Part shown: positions 1 through 7,263 of the stretch, in pieces
Layout: each line of letters opens with the position of its first letter
Numbering within the stretch: the first letter of the stretch is position 1
NCBI RefSeq assembly: GCF_900103545.1
Contig: NZ_FNHH01000001.1
Location: 62,001 to 126,000, forward strand
Direction of reading: 5' to 3'
Source of the DNA: Daejeonella rubra
Lineage (GTDB): Bacteria > Bacteroidota > Bacteroidia > Sphingobacteriales > Sphingobacteriaceae
DNA length: 64,000 bases
Notes under the pieces: generated by a model
Seen by the model: the letters and a program-made list of their open reading frames with translations, nothing else
The model's database searches: none
What the model was told of the DNA's origin: nothing
Made by a program: the position numbers and the translations under genes

Positions 1-366
1 AAAAGTAGTATATCCAATCATTGAAAAACTTACGGATGTGCCTTTTGGGATATTAAGAGTAAAACTTCCATCCATTCCCGTCACTCCCAAAGACCTTCTG
101 CCTGCATCTGTAATGCTTATTCCTGCCAGGCCTTCACCGTCTTTACTATCAACTACTACGCCTTTCAATACAATGTTGTTTTGCTGTGCAAAGGCTGGTT
201 TAACATCAAATATGTTAAGAATAAATAATAACAGCATTAGCTTTACTGCTACAAGTTTTAGATCGTTTATCCCCCTTTTAGGGTTTAAATGCACGAAAAA
301 ATTCCTGAGAACTAGTGCAGGGGTTTGCCAAAACTTACCGAAATGATCAGTAAAAATTTTCTTCAT
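1..366 (-). CDS. SusC/RagA-type TonB-linked outer-membrane receptor, N-terminal part (truncated by window edge)
   Basis: The reverse strand reads from an ATG at 366 (MKKIFTDHFGKF) through a cationic N-terminus, a hydrophobic segment and a signal cleavage area (KPAFAQQN) into a CarboxypepD_reg-like beta domain (VLKGVVVDSKDGEGLAGISI, then IPKGTSVSFSMIGY). This N-terminal plan, a long signal peptide followed by a carboxypeptidase-regulatory-like domain, is typical of SusC/RagA receptors that import glycans or peptides with a SusD lipoprotein. Only about 122 residues are in the window; the TonB box, plug and barrel lie beyond base 1, so the substrate cannot be inferred. Confidence 0.85.
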   Translation of the reverse strand, partial: MKKIFTDHFGKFWQTPALVLRNFFVHLNPKRGINDLKLVAVKLMLLLFILNIFDVKPAFAQQNNIVLKGVVVDSKDGEGLAGISITDAGRRSLGVTGMDGSFTLNIPKGTSVSFSMIGYTTF

Positions 367-725
367 AATTAAATGTTTAAGGTTGGTTCAGAGGTTTTAA
401 TTTATTTCGTTTTATTTCAAATAAGACATTATGATCTGTTTTATTCTTTTTTAATATTACGAATGGTAATTAATTTATAATAAAACGAAACTATAAACAA
501 ATATTCAGAATATAAAAAAAACTTTTAATTATAATGTTCTCTTAACTTATTGCTAATAAATGCGCTTTTTAAGAACTATAACTTAATAATTTAATAATGT
601 TAATGTTTCAAAAAAGAAATATTAGGAAGTTTTGAGATTTCAGCGTTAAATGTTTTGATAAATTCCTTATCTTTTGGCAAAGCATAATTGACTGATTTTT
701 ATTATCAAAAGAGTATTTTTGCCTC
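367..725. other. AT-rich divergent intergenic region
   Basis: About 360 bp between the divergent SusC-like gene and the sensor kinase. It is strongly AT-rich with no convincing gene or RNA. The only promoter-like word I see is TATTTTTG at 714-721, which fits the Bacteroidota -7 element TAnnTTTG and ends 4 nt before the kinase ATG. No TTTG lies at the usual 19-20 nt distance upstream; the nearest TTG is at 688-690. Confidence 0.5.
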
Positions 726-1913
726 ATGACTGAAAAGAGCGCTTTATTGTTTGCAATTATAGAAAACGCAATTGATGGTATCATTACCATAGATGAGCGT
801 GGATTAATTGAGTCAATAAATCCAGCTGCCTGTGCCCTGTTTGGATATTCGATCGAGGAAGTAATTGGAAGGAATGTTTCAATGCTTATGCCCAGACCGG
901 ATAAAGATCAGCATGACGAATATATAGCACGTTATCAGAGAACTGGAAGCCCTCATATTATAGGTACAGGCCGCGATGTGAATGGACAAAAAAAAGATGG
1001 CACCTTGTTTCCTTTCCGTTTGGGGGTGAATGAAGTAAAGTATTCCGGAAGAACCATTTATGCAGGATTTATACATGATCTTTCAAGAGAAAAGGAAGCA
1101 GAAGCAAAGATCCTTCATTATGCGTCTCAACTTGAAAAACTTGTTGAAGAGCGTACCGTATCACTACAAAAATCGGTAACTGAACTGCAGGCTGCAAAAG
1201 AGACTGTCAGCAAATCTCTCGAAAAAGAAAAGGAGCTCAATCAGCTTAAAAGCAGGTTTGTATCCATGGCTTCTCATGAATTTCGCACACCACTCAGTTC
1301 CATCACTTTATCTGCCTCACTGATAGAAAGGTATAAACTTCAATCAGACGATACAAATGTTAGCAAACATGTCAGTAAGATCAAAAATTCGGTGGGTAAC
1401 CTGACTACGATTCTGGATGACTTCCTTTCATTGGAGCGTCTGGAGGCCGGAAAAATCGAAACTAATTTTACTAAATTCGATGTTGTTAAACTTTCTGAAG
1501 AGATCACAGAAGAAATGCAGTTAATGGCCAAAAAGGATCAGAATATTATTTACCAGCATACAGGCTTGCATAGTACGGTTTTGCTTGATCAGAATTTGCT
1601 TCGTAATTGTATCGTTAATCTAATATCCAACGCCATAAAATATTCTGGTGAAAATACATTCATTGAATTTAATACTGAGCTGACCAGTACTGAATGTATA
1701 GTAACAGTTAGAGACAATGGTATAGGTATTCCAGAAACTGACCATAAACATCTTTTTGAGCCATTTTTCAGAGCAAATAATACCGGGAATATTCCTGGTA
1801 CCGGATTAGGACTGAATATAATTTTAAGATATGTTAACCTGATGGGTGGTAAAGTAAACTTTAGCAGCCTGGTTAATCAGAAAACTGTTTTTACACTAAA
1901 TTTCCCACAGTAA
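726..1913 (+). CDS. FixL-type haem-PAS oxygen-sensing histidine kinase
   Basis: A 395-residue soluble sensor kinase. The N-terminal PAS domain (about 5-118) resembles FixL and keeps the residues known from Bradyrhizobium FixL with a constant offset: H63 (H200, proximal haem ligand), R69 (R206), H77 (H214), I78 (I215) and R83 (R220, oxygen and propionate switch). A coiled linker (about 125-175) leads to HisKA with phospho-acceptor H184 in SHEFRTPLSS. The HATPase domain has an N box (NLISNAIKYSG), a G1 box (DNGIGIP), an F box (HLFEPFFRA) and a G2 box (GTGLGL). No membrane segment is seen, so it is cytosolic like Bradyrhizobium FixL. The gene lies 6 bp upstream of its probable partner regulator. 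Haem binding is inferred from the conserved residues. Confidence 0.9.
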   Translation: MTEKSALLFAIIENAIDGIITIDERGLIESINPAACALFGYSIEEVIGRNVSMLMPRPDKDQHDEYIARYQRTGSPHIIGTGRDVNGQKKDGTLFPFRLGVNEVKYSGRTIYAGFIHDLSREKEAEAKILHYASQLEKLVEERTVSLQKSVTELQAAKETVSKSLEKEKELNQLKSRFVSMASHEFRTPLSSITLSASLIERYKLQSDDTNVSKHVSKIKNSVGNLTTILDDFLSLERLEAGKIETNFTKFDVVKLSEEITEEMQLMAKKDQNIIYQHTGLHSTVLLDQNLLRNCIVNLISNAIKYSGENTFIEFNTELTSTECIVTVRDNGIGIPETDHKHLFEPFFRANNTGNIPGTGLGLNIILRYVNLMGGKVNFSSLVNQKTVFTLNFPQ

Positions 1914-1919
1914 ATTTCT

Positions 1920-2978
1920 ATGAAGAAGAAAATTCTAATCATTGAGGATAACGAAGACATCAGAGAAAGTTCAATGGAAATTCTGGAACTTGCAGGTTAT
2001 GATGTATTGCAAGCTGAGAATGGAAAAATAGGGGTAGAACTGGCCCAGCAGAATCTCCCGGATATGATCCTTTGTGATATTATGATGCCAGAGCTTGATG
2101 GTTATGGGGTTTTATATCTTCTTTCGAAAAATAAAAACACTGAAAATATTCCATTTATATTTCTTACAGCCAAGGCTGAGCGATCAGATATGAGAAAAGG
2201 CATGGAAATGGGAGCTGATGATTATTTAACGAAGCCATTTGATGATATGGAATTGCTTAATACCATAGAATCACGATTTCATAAAAAGCAAAAACTCGAA
2301 GCTTTCTATAGCCAGTCATTCGAAAGCCTTAAACTTCTTGCTAACCAGAATCAAGGTCTGGACGAGCTGAAAAAAATAGTATCTGACCGTAAAGTGAAAC
2401 AAGTCAGAAAGAAGCAGATAGTTTATTATGAGGGAGATACGATATCAGGTATATATTTAATTCTAAGCGGAAGGGTAAAGGCTATCAAGTTAAATGAAGA
2501 TGGCAGGGAGCTTGTTACAGGAATGTATGGACCTGAAGAATATCTCGGAATTCAGGCAATGTTATCAGGTGATCATTATAATGAAACGGTCGAAGCAATT
2601 GAAGATACAACTATTTGCCTCCTTCCCAGAGATATTGTCAATCAGTTACTCGATAATTATACAGATATAGGTCAGAAGTTTATTAAAGTATTGTCAAGTA
2701 ACCTTATTGAAAAGGAAGAACAATTATTGCAGCTTGCTTATCATTCTGTAAGGAAACGTATGGCTGAGATCCTGATCCGTTTGGCTAAAAATCATAATGA
2801 ATCTGAACAAGTAACGCAGATCCGGATTTCAAGGGAAGACCTGGCATCAATGGCAGGAATGGCAACTGAGACAGTAAGCCGTACTTTGAGTGACTTTAAG
2901 GATGAAGGAATTATCGAAAAGAAGGGAAGTGTGATCCAAATTCTTGATCAATCAAAACTCCTGAAGATGAAAAACTGA
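1920..2978 (+). CDS. Response regulator: receiver fused to CRP/FNR-type transcription factor
   Basis: A 352-residue protein. Residues 1-120 form a CheY-like receiver with acidic residues E9-D10 (IIEDNED), phospho-acceptor D53 (CDIMMPELDG), T83 and K105 (LTKPFDD). Residues about 150-265 form a cNMP-binding-type beta roll (VYYEGDTISGIYLILSGRVK). The C-terminus is a Crp helix-turn-helix (ISREDLASMAGMATETVSR) whose recognition helix has E317, S320 and R321, the E-x-x-S-R pattern of FNR (TTGAT half-sites) rather than the R-E-x-x-x-R of CRP. There is no N-terminal cysteine cluster, so it should not sense oxygen through an Fe-S cluster; the signal probably arrives as phosphate from the adjacent FixL-like kinase. 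In effect it combines FixJ and FixK. An FNR-like site overlaps its stop codon. Confidence 0.9.
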   Translation: MKKKILIIEDNEDIRESSMEILELAGYDVLQAENGKIGVELAQQNLPDMILCDIMMPELDGYGVLYLLSKNKNTENIPFIFLTAKAERSDMRKGMEMGADDYLTKPFDDMELLNTIESRFHKKQKLEAFYSQSFESLKLLANQNQGLDELKKIVSDRKVKQVRKKQIVYYEGDTISGIYLILSGRVKAIKLNEDGRELVTGMYGPEEYLGIQAMLSGDHYNETVEAIEDTTICLLPRDIVNQLLDNYTDIGQKFIKVLSSNLIEKEEQLLQLAYHSVRKRMAEILIRLAKNHNESEQVTQIRISREDLASMAGMATETVSRTLSDFKDEGIIEKKGSVIQILDQSKLLKMKN

Positions 2979-2988
2979 TAAAGATCAT
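2975..2988 (+). promoter_or_regulatory. FNR-like box, D-LDH/hemN promoter
   Basis: The sequence CTGAT-AAAG-ATCAT matches 8 of 10 informative bases of TTGAT-N4-ATCAA. It overlaps the stop codon of the receiver-CRP gene and lies 44 bp upstream of the -7-like element TAATTTTG (3033-3040). That puts the site centre about 62 bp before the likely transcription start, the classical class I activator position. Confidence 0.6.
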
Positions 2989-3032
2989 TTTTCTACATGA
3001 CTTCACTCATTAGAAATAGCCATCCCAAAACC

Positions 3033-3040
3033 TAATTTTG
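3033..3040 (+). promoter_or_regulatory. -7 element (TAATTTTG) of the D-LDH/hemN transcript
   Basis: A perfect match to the Bacteroidota -7 consensus TAnnTTTG, 18 nt before the chosen ATG at 3059. No good -33 TTTG is seen 19-20 nt upstream, as expected if the promoter depends on the activator site at 2975-2988. Confidence 0.55.
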
Positions 3041-3058
3041 GAGAATAGCTATGAAATA

Positions 3059-4075
3059 ATGAAAGTTGTTGCTTACAGTATAAAAGAATTTGAAAAGGAA
3101 TTTTTGGCTCGTGCTAATAAAAAGCAACATGATATTACCTTAATTTCTAATCCGCTTAGTCTTGAAACTGCTATGTATGCGGAAGGAAAAGAAGCAGTAA
3201 TTGTTTTTACAAATGATGATGTTTCTGAAGCCGTTATTAATAAACTGGCAGACCTTGGAATAAAATATATTGCTACCCGCTCTCTGGAAACAGACCATAT
3301 AGATAGGAAAGCTGCTGGTTTAAGGAAAATAAAACTGGCAAATGTTCCATCTTTTTCACCTCAGTCAATTGCTGAATATGCTGTTATGCTCGCCTTATCG
3401 CTGAGTCGAAAAATTGTTCCGACAGTAAATAGCAGCAGGGAATTTGATTTCAGAATTGATCAGCATATAGGCTTTAGTTTTTTCGGAAAAACAGTAGGAA
3501 TTATTGGACTAGGGCATGTGGGACAGGCTACAGCAGCCATTTATAAGGGTTTGGGCTGTAAGGTGATCAGCTATGATATAAAATACCCCGAATTTCTGAA
3601 TGATATAGAAACAAGAGATCTTGATCAACTCCTTAATGAATCAGATATCATTTCCCTGCATGTTCCATTAAAATCCGATACAAGGCACCTCATCAATAAT
3701 CAAAGCCTCAGTAAAATGAAGGATGGTGTTATGCTGATCAATACTTGCAGTGGTGAATTGATAAAGACAAGTGAATTGCTCAAGGCACTTAAAAGTAGAA
3801 AAATTGCCTATCTGGGTTTAGATGGGTATGAATTTGAAAAAAGCCTGTTTTTCACTGATCACAGAAAAGACGAAAATAAAGATGCTATTCTGGAGGAGTT
3901 GATATCCTATCCCAATGTAATAATTTCTCCACACCAGGCCTTTTTAACCAAGGAAGCCTTACAGGAAATAGCAAATCTAACCATAAAGAATCTGGATAAT
4001 TGGCATGCAGGTAAATGTTCAGGAAAGGCCTGTGTCTGCTATGATGGCTGTAAAAAAGCCTTGACCAACCTCTGA
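3059..4075 (+). CDS. ldhA: D-lactate dehydrogenase-like 2-hydroxyacid dehydrogenase
   Basis: A 338-residue D-isomer-specific 2-hydroxyacid dehydrogenase, probably NADH-dependent reduction of pyruvate to D-lactate during oxygen limitation. The NAD site is TVGIIGLGHVGQ. The family's substrate-domain start (MKVVAYSIKEFEKEF) and a catalytic-loop histidine (SPHQAFLTKEAL) are present. The ATG at 3059 is preferred to a TTG 21 nt upstream because that TTG overlaps the -7 element and the family begins at MKVV. The C-terminal tail has four clustered cysteines (GKCSGKACVCYDGCKK), unlike textbook D-LDH. It lies 22 bp upstream of hemN and is probably co-transcribed with it, downstream of an FNR-like box. 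Another D-2-hydroxyacid substrate remains possible. Confidence 0.85.
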   Translation: MKVVAYSIKEFEKEFLARANKKQHDITLISNPLSLETAMYAEGKEAVIVFTNDDVSEAVINKLADLGIKYIATRSLETDHIDRKAAGLRKIKLANVPSFSPQSIAEYAVMLALSLSRKIVPTVNSSREFDFRIDQHIGFSFFGKTVGIIGLGHVGQATAAIYKGLGCKVISYDIKYPEFLNDIETRDLDQLLNESDIISLHVPLKSDTRHLINNQSLSKMKDGVMLINTCSGELIKTSELLKALKSRKIAYLGLDGYEFEKSLFFTDHRKDENKDAILEELISYPNVIISPHQAFLTKEALQEIANLTIKNLDNWHAGKCSGKACVCYDGCKKALTNL

Positions 4076-4097
4076 TTCTGTCTTTAATAATTTAATT

Positions 4098-5462
4098 ATG
4101 ACCACACAGCAACTCATTAATAAATATCATGTGGCAGCCCCACGTTATACCAGTTATCCTACTGTTCCTTATTGGGATACAGCAGCTCCGGATCTTAATA
4201 AATGGAAAGAATCTGTTGAATTTTCATTTAAACAGAGTAATGCTGACAATGGTATAAGTTTATATGTTCATTTGCCATTTTGTGAAAGTCTGTGTACTTA
4301 TTGTGGTTGTAATACCAGAATTACAAAGAATCACCAGGTTGAAGATCCTTATATTCATGCAGTTTTAAAAGAATGGAAACTTTACCGTGAGATTTTAGGC
4401 GAGAAACCGCTGATCAGAGAAATTCATCTGGGTGGGGGTACACCGACCTTTTTTGCTGCTGAAAATCTGTATTTATTGATCAATGGAATTATGAATGGCT
4501 CAGATCTGCATCCTGATGCCGAGTTTAGCTTTGAAGCTCATCCTAATAATACAACCGAAGCACACCTCAGGACATTATATGATCTTGGTTTTCGCCGATT
4601 AAGTCTTGGTATCCAGGATTTTGATCCAAAGGTTCAGAAGATCATCAATCGTATGCAAAGCTTTGAACAAGTTGAGAAAGTTACCGCTCAGGCGAGAGAA
4701 ATCGGATACACTTCAATAAATTTTGATCTTATCTACGGCCTCCCGCTTCAAACGTATGAAGGTCTGGGAGATACCGTCCTGCAGGTAGAAAAGCTGATGC
4801 CCGATCGGATTGCTTTTTACAGTTATGCTCATGTGCCCTGGATAAAACCCGGACAGAGAAGTTTTACTGAGGATGATCTGCCATCTGTTACTGAAAAGCA
4901 AAGATTGTATGAATTGGGTCGTCAGATGTTTATCTCAATGGGTTATGAGGAGATTGGCATGGACCACTTCGCATTAAGTACTGATAGTCTGTATAAGGCA
5001 GAACGTTCAGGGAAACTGCACCGCAATTTTATGGGATATACTCACCAGTACACCCAGCTAATGATTGGCCTGGGAGTTTCATCAATCAGTGATAGCTGGT
5101 TCGCATTTGCCCAGAATGTCAAAAAAGTAGAAGATTATTACGATCTGATTAACAAAGGTCAGCTTCCTGTGTTTAAAGGACACCATTTAACAGAGGAAGA
5201 TCTGCTTATAAGAAAGCATATTTTAAATCTGATGTGTAAAGGAAAAACAGAGTGGGATAATTCTTTGCCACTTAACCAGGCACTTTCAGCCGGACTTGAA
5301 AGAGCAAAATTGCTTGAAGAGGATGGTTTAGTAGAAATAGGTGAAAATAGCCTTACAGTAACTAATCAAGGTAAGCGATTCCTTAGAAATATTTGTATGG
5401 CTCTTGACGCTCGCCTTTGGGCTGAACAGCCTGAAGCGCAATTGTTTAGTATGGCGGGTTAG
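4098..5462 (+). CDS. hemN: Oxygen-independent coproporphyrinogen III oxidase
   Basis: A 454-residue radical SAM enzyme that decarboxylates coproporphyrinogen III to protoporphyrinogen IX without oxygen, allowing haem synthesis under anoxia. The radical SAM cluster motif is CESLCTYCGC (CxxxCxxC plus the extra HemN cysteine) after SLYVHLPF, followed by the glycine-rich EIHLGGGTPTF. Length and the N-terminal YTSYPTVPYW fit true HemN rather than the HemW paralogue. It follows the D-LDH gene by 22 bp, and the pair probably shares the FNR-like box at 2975. Haem is also needed by the cbb3 oxidase and the kinase in this window. The gene ends directly at a palindromic repeat cluster. Confidence 0.95.
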   Translation: MTTQQLINKYHVAAPRYTSYPTVPYWDTAAPDLNKWKESVEFSFKQSNADNGISLYVHLPFCESLCTYCGCNTRITKNHQVEDPYIHAVLKEWKLYREILGEKPLIREIHLGGGTPTFFAAENLYLLINGIMNGSDLHPDAEFSFEAHPNNTTEAHLRTLYDLGFRRLSLGIQDFDPKVQKIINRMQSFEQVEKVTAQAREIGYTSINFDLIYGLPLQTYEGLGDTVLQVEKLMPDRIAFYSYAHVPWIKPGQRSFTEDDLPSVTEKQRLYELGRQMFISMGYEEIGMDHFALSTDSLYKAERSGKLHRNFMGYTHQYTQLMIGLGVSSISDSWFAFAQNVKKVEDYYDLINKGQLPVFKGHHLTEEDLLIRKHILNLMCKGKTEWDNSLPLNQALSAGLERAKLLEEDGLVEIGENSLTVTNQGKRFLRNICMALDARLWAEQPEAQLFSMAG

Positions 5463-5469
5463 GGCCAAG

Positions 5470-5627
5470 CCGGATCAAGTCCGGCCTGACAATGGATCAA
5501 GTCCGGCTTGACAACGGATCAAGTCCGGCCTGACGATATTGGTATATCGAGTGATATTAAACTTTAGTCATTCCGGACCCGATCCGGAAATTAAGCACAA
5601 TTTGGTCATTCCGGACTTGATCCGGAA
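5470..5627. repeat. Palindromic repeat cluster (left flank of GIY-YIG gene)
   Basis: Three near-identical forward copies of GGATCAAGTCCGGCCTGAC (5470-5491, 5494-5512, 5516-5534) are followed by two inverted copies of the form GTCATTCCGGACTTGATCC (about 5567-5589 and 5605-5627). Each copy is itself an imperfect palindrome around CCGGACTTGATCCGG. The forward-then-inverted arrangement resembles the REP doublets (BIMEs) of other bacteria. Confidence 0.9.
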
Positions 5628-5683
5628 CGGAACCACTAACTAACTTTTTTCACCTTTCTTTTCCAAAACGCATATTTTCAGTT

Positions 5684-5971
5684 ATGCGTCAATACTTTGT
5701 ATATATTTTAAGTACTCCGGATAATACGATCGTTTATATTGGTGTTACCAATGACCTGATAAGAAGAGTCAGGGAGCATAAGGAAAAACTGAACAAGTGC
5801 TTTACTTCTCAATTCAATTGTAATAAACTTGTTTGGTTTGAAGTGTTTAGAGATATCCGTGTTGCCATTCGAAGGGAAAAACAATTGAAGAACTGGCATA
5901 GAAGCTGGAAAAATGATCTGATTGAAAAAGAAAACCCGGAATGGATGGAGTTAACCCCTAATGCCCAGTGA
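5684..5971 (+). CDS. Small single-domain GIY-YIG nuclease
   Basis: A 95-residue protein that is essentially one GIY-YIG domain. The motif appears as FVYILSTPDNTIVYIGVTND (Y-V-Y ... Y-I-G), followed by the conserved RRVREHK arginine helix, KLVWFEVF, and the REKQLKNWHRSWKNDLIE segment with the metal-binding glutamate. Such stand-alone proteins (YhbQ/UPF0213-like) are usually annotated only as endonucleases and their role is unknown. Palindromic repeats flank it on both sides in the same forward-then-inverted order, echoing the way RAYT transposases are flanked by REP sequences. It has no obvious functional link to hemN or to the ccoGH block. Confidence 0.9.
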   Translation: MRQYFVYILSTPDNTIVYIGVTNDLIRRVREHKEKLNKCFTSQFNCNKLVWFEVFRDIRVAIRREKQLKNWHRSWKNDLIEKENPEWMELTPNAQ

Positions 5972-5973
5972 GG

Positions 5974-6097
5974 GGATCAAGTCCGGCCTGACAACGGATC
6001 AAGTCCAGCCTGACATAGTAGCTCTTAAGCAAATTTTGTCATTCCGGCCCCGAGCCGGAAATTAAACAAATTTTGTCATTCCGGACTTGATCCGGAA
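5974..6097. repeat. Palindromic repeat cluster (right flank of GIY-YIG gene)
   Basis: Two forward copies of the GGATCAAGTCCGGCCTGAC type (5974-5992, 5996-6014) and two inverted copies (6038-6060 with CCCCGAG in the loop, and 6074-6097). It mirrors the cluster left of the nuclease gene. The inverted copies overlap the 3' end of the SafE-like gene and supply its stop codon. Confidence 0.9.
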
Positions 6098-6791
6098 GGA
6101 GCCGGAAACAAACCTCAACTCCATCATTAACTTTTTGAGGACTTAAATAAGGGATATCCAGGGTTAGTCCTCTTAAAACGAACCATACACCTAATCCCAG
6201 CATAACAAACGGAATTGCCTTATTTATGCGCCTGCGAAAGACAGGGCCAGCGAGTCCGGTACTGACCATCGCCGCCAGCATTAGCGGAAGTGTACCTAGT
6301 CCGAAAAAAAACATGTATTGAGCGGAGTCCATGACACTTCCTGTATTTAATGCTCCTGCCATCGCCAGATAGACAAATCCACAGGGTAAAAAACCATTAA
6401 GAATGCCGGTTATTAGATGACCCGCTTTATTCTTCATGGCATAGGATAATAGTTTATTAAAAGGCTGTACTATTTTCGATACCCACTTTCCATTGCCATA
6501 AGAAATTTTTAAGATTCGCGAAGTTGCTGCGAGAATAATGAAAACACCTGTTAAAATACTGACTGCTTGCTGTACTCCGGCTAACCATAACTGCTGACCT
6601 ATTAATCCGATAAGTAAACCCAGAAGGGTATATGTCAGTGTCCGCCCCAGATTGTATACCAGTTTATCAAAAATGATGAGCCATCGCTTTTCATGAAAAC
6701 TTGGAACTGCAAATGCCAGCGGACCACACATCCCAACGCAGTGGATACTGCCGAATAAACCGGTAAAGAATGCGAGTTCGTTATAATTCAT
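6039..6791 (-). CDS. Sulfite exporter TauE/SafE-like (DsbD_2-type) membrane protein of the cbb3 assembly block
   Basis: A 250-residue polytopic protein with about six membrane segments. The N-terminal ELAFFTGLFGSIHCVGMCGP holds the HCxGMCGP motif that marks the DsbD_2/SafE-like family often found beside ccoG and ccoH in Bacteroidota. A role in copper or thiol handling for oxidase assembly is inferred from context only. It lies 43 bp downstream of ccoH on the same strand. The last 20 or so residues (from about VCFRLL) have no membrane character and are encoded by two palindromic repeat copies; the stop codon is the TGA within one of them. Confidence 0.8.
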   Translation of the reverse strand: MNYNELAFFTGLFGSIHCVGMCGPLAFAVPSFHEKRWLIIFDKLVYNLGRTLTYTLLGLLIGLIGQQLWLAGVQQAVSILTGVFIILAATSRILKISYGNGKWVSKIVQPFNKLLSYAMKNKAGHLITGILNGFLPCGFVYLAMAGALNTGSVMDSAQYMFFFGLGTLPLMLAAMVSTGLAGPVFRRRINKAIPFVMLGLGVWFVLRGLTLDIPYLSPQKVNDGVEVCFRLLPDQVRNDKICLISGSGPE

Positions 6792-6834
6792 TTTACTATA
6801 TGATTTTATGATCTCATTGAACTGGAGTTGTCAA

Positions 6835-7263
6835 TTAATCAATAGTGATGTTTTTTTCGAACATGTATTCTTTTCCTTCACTTTTCCATTCAATAATAAG
6901 CTTCCAGTGCCCATTAGCTATATCTGTCAATGGTAATACAATTTCATTGGCTGTCCCTGAGTTCAGGCTAACTGTACGGTCATTCTTATTATCTGAAGGA
7001 TGAAGAAATCGAACACTTCCAGTCGCAGGTTTTTTGAAAATGATTCTTAGGCTATCTCCAATGCTGATTTCAGGTTCAGCCTGATCTTTCTGCATCTGAC
7101 TCTTGCGGGCATAATCCTTATCATATTCTATGCCTTTTTGATAATAGTCCTGGTCTACCAGATCATCTGAATCACTTCTGATCATCAATACTGCAAGAGT
7201 AATAATGAATGCCATAAATAAACCCATTCCTATTACCAGTTTTGTTCCCCAGTTCATCTTCAT
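6835..7263 (-). CDS. ccoH: FixH/CcoH family cbb3 oxidase assembly protein
   Basis: A 142-residue protein with one N-terminal membrane anchor (LVIGMGLFMAFIITLAVLMI), the DLVDQDYYQKGIEYD segment typical of FixH, and a periplasmic beta-rich domain. FixH/CcoH is needed for stability of the cbb3 oxidase. Its ATG overlaps the ccoG stop by one base (TAATG), pointing to translational coupling. Confidence 0.92.
   Translation of the reverse strand: MKMNWGTKLVIGMGLFMAFIITLAVLMIRSDSDDLVDQDYYQKGIEYDKDYARKSQMQKDQAEPEISIGDSLRIIFKKPATGSVRFLHPSDNKNDRTVSLNSGTANEIVLPLTDIANGHWKLIIEWKSEGKEYMFEKNITID

Noticed and set aside
2944..2955. TTGATCAATCAA near the end of the regulator gene as an FNR box
   Set aside because: The half-sites are perfect but separated by 2 rather than 4 bases, so the helical phase is wrong; the box at 2975 is better placed.
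1920..2978. Classical oxygen-sensing FNR with an Fe-S cluster
   Set aside because: The N-terminal cysteine cluster is missing and a receiver domain takes its place, so the oxygen signal more likely comes from the kinase.
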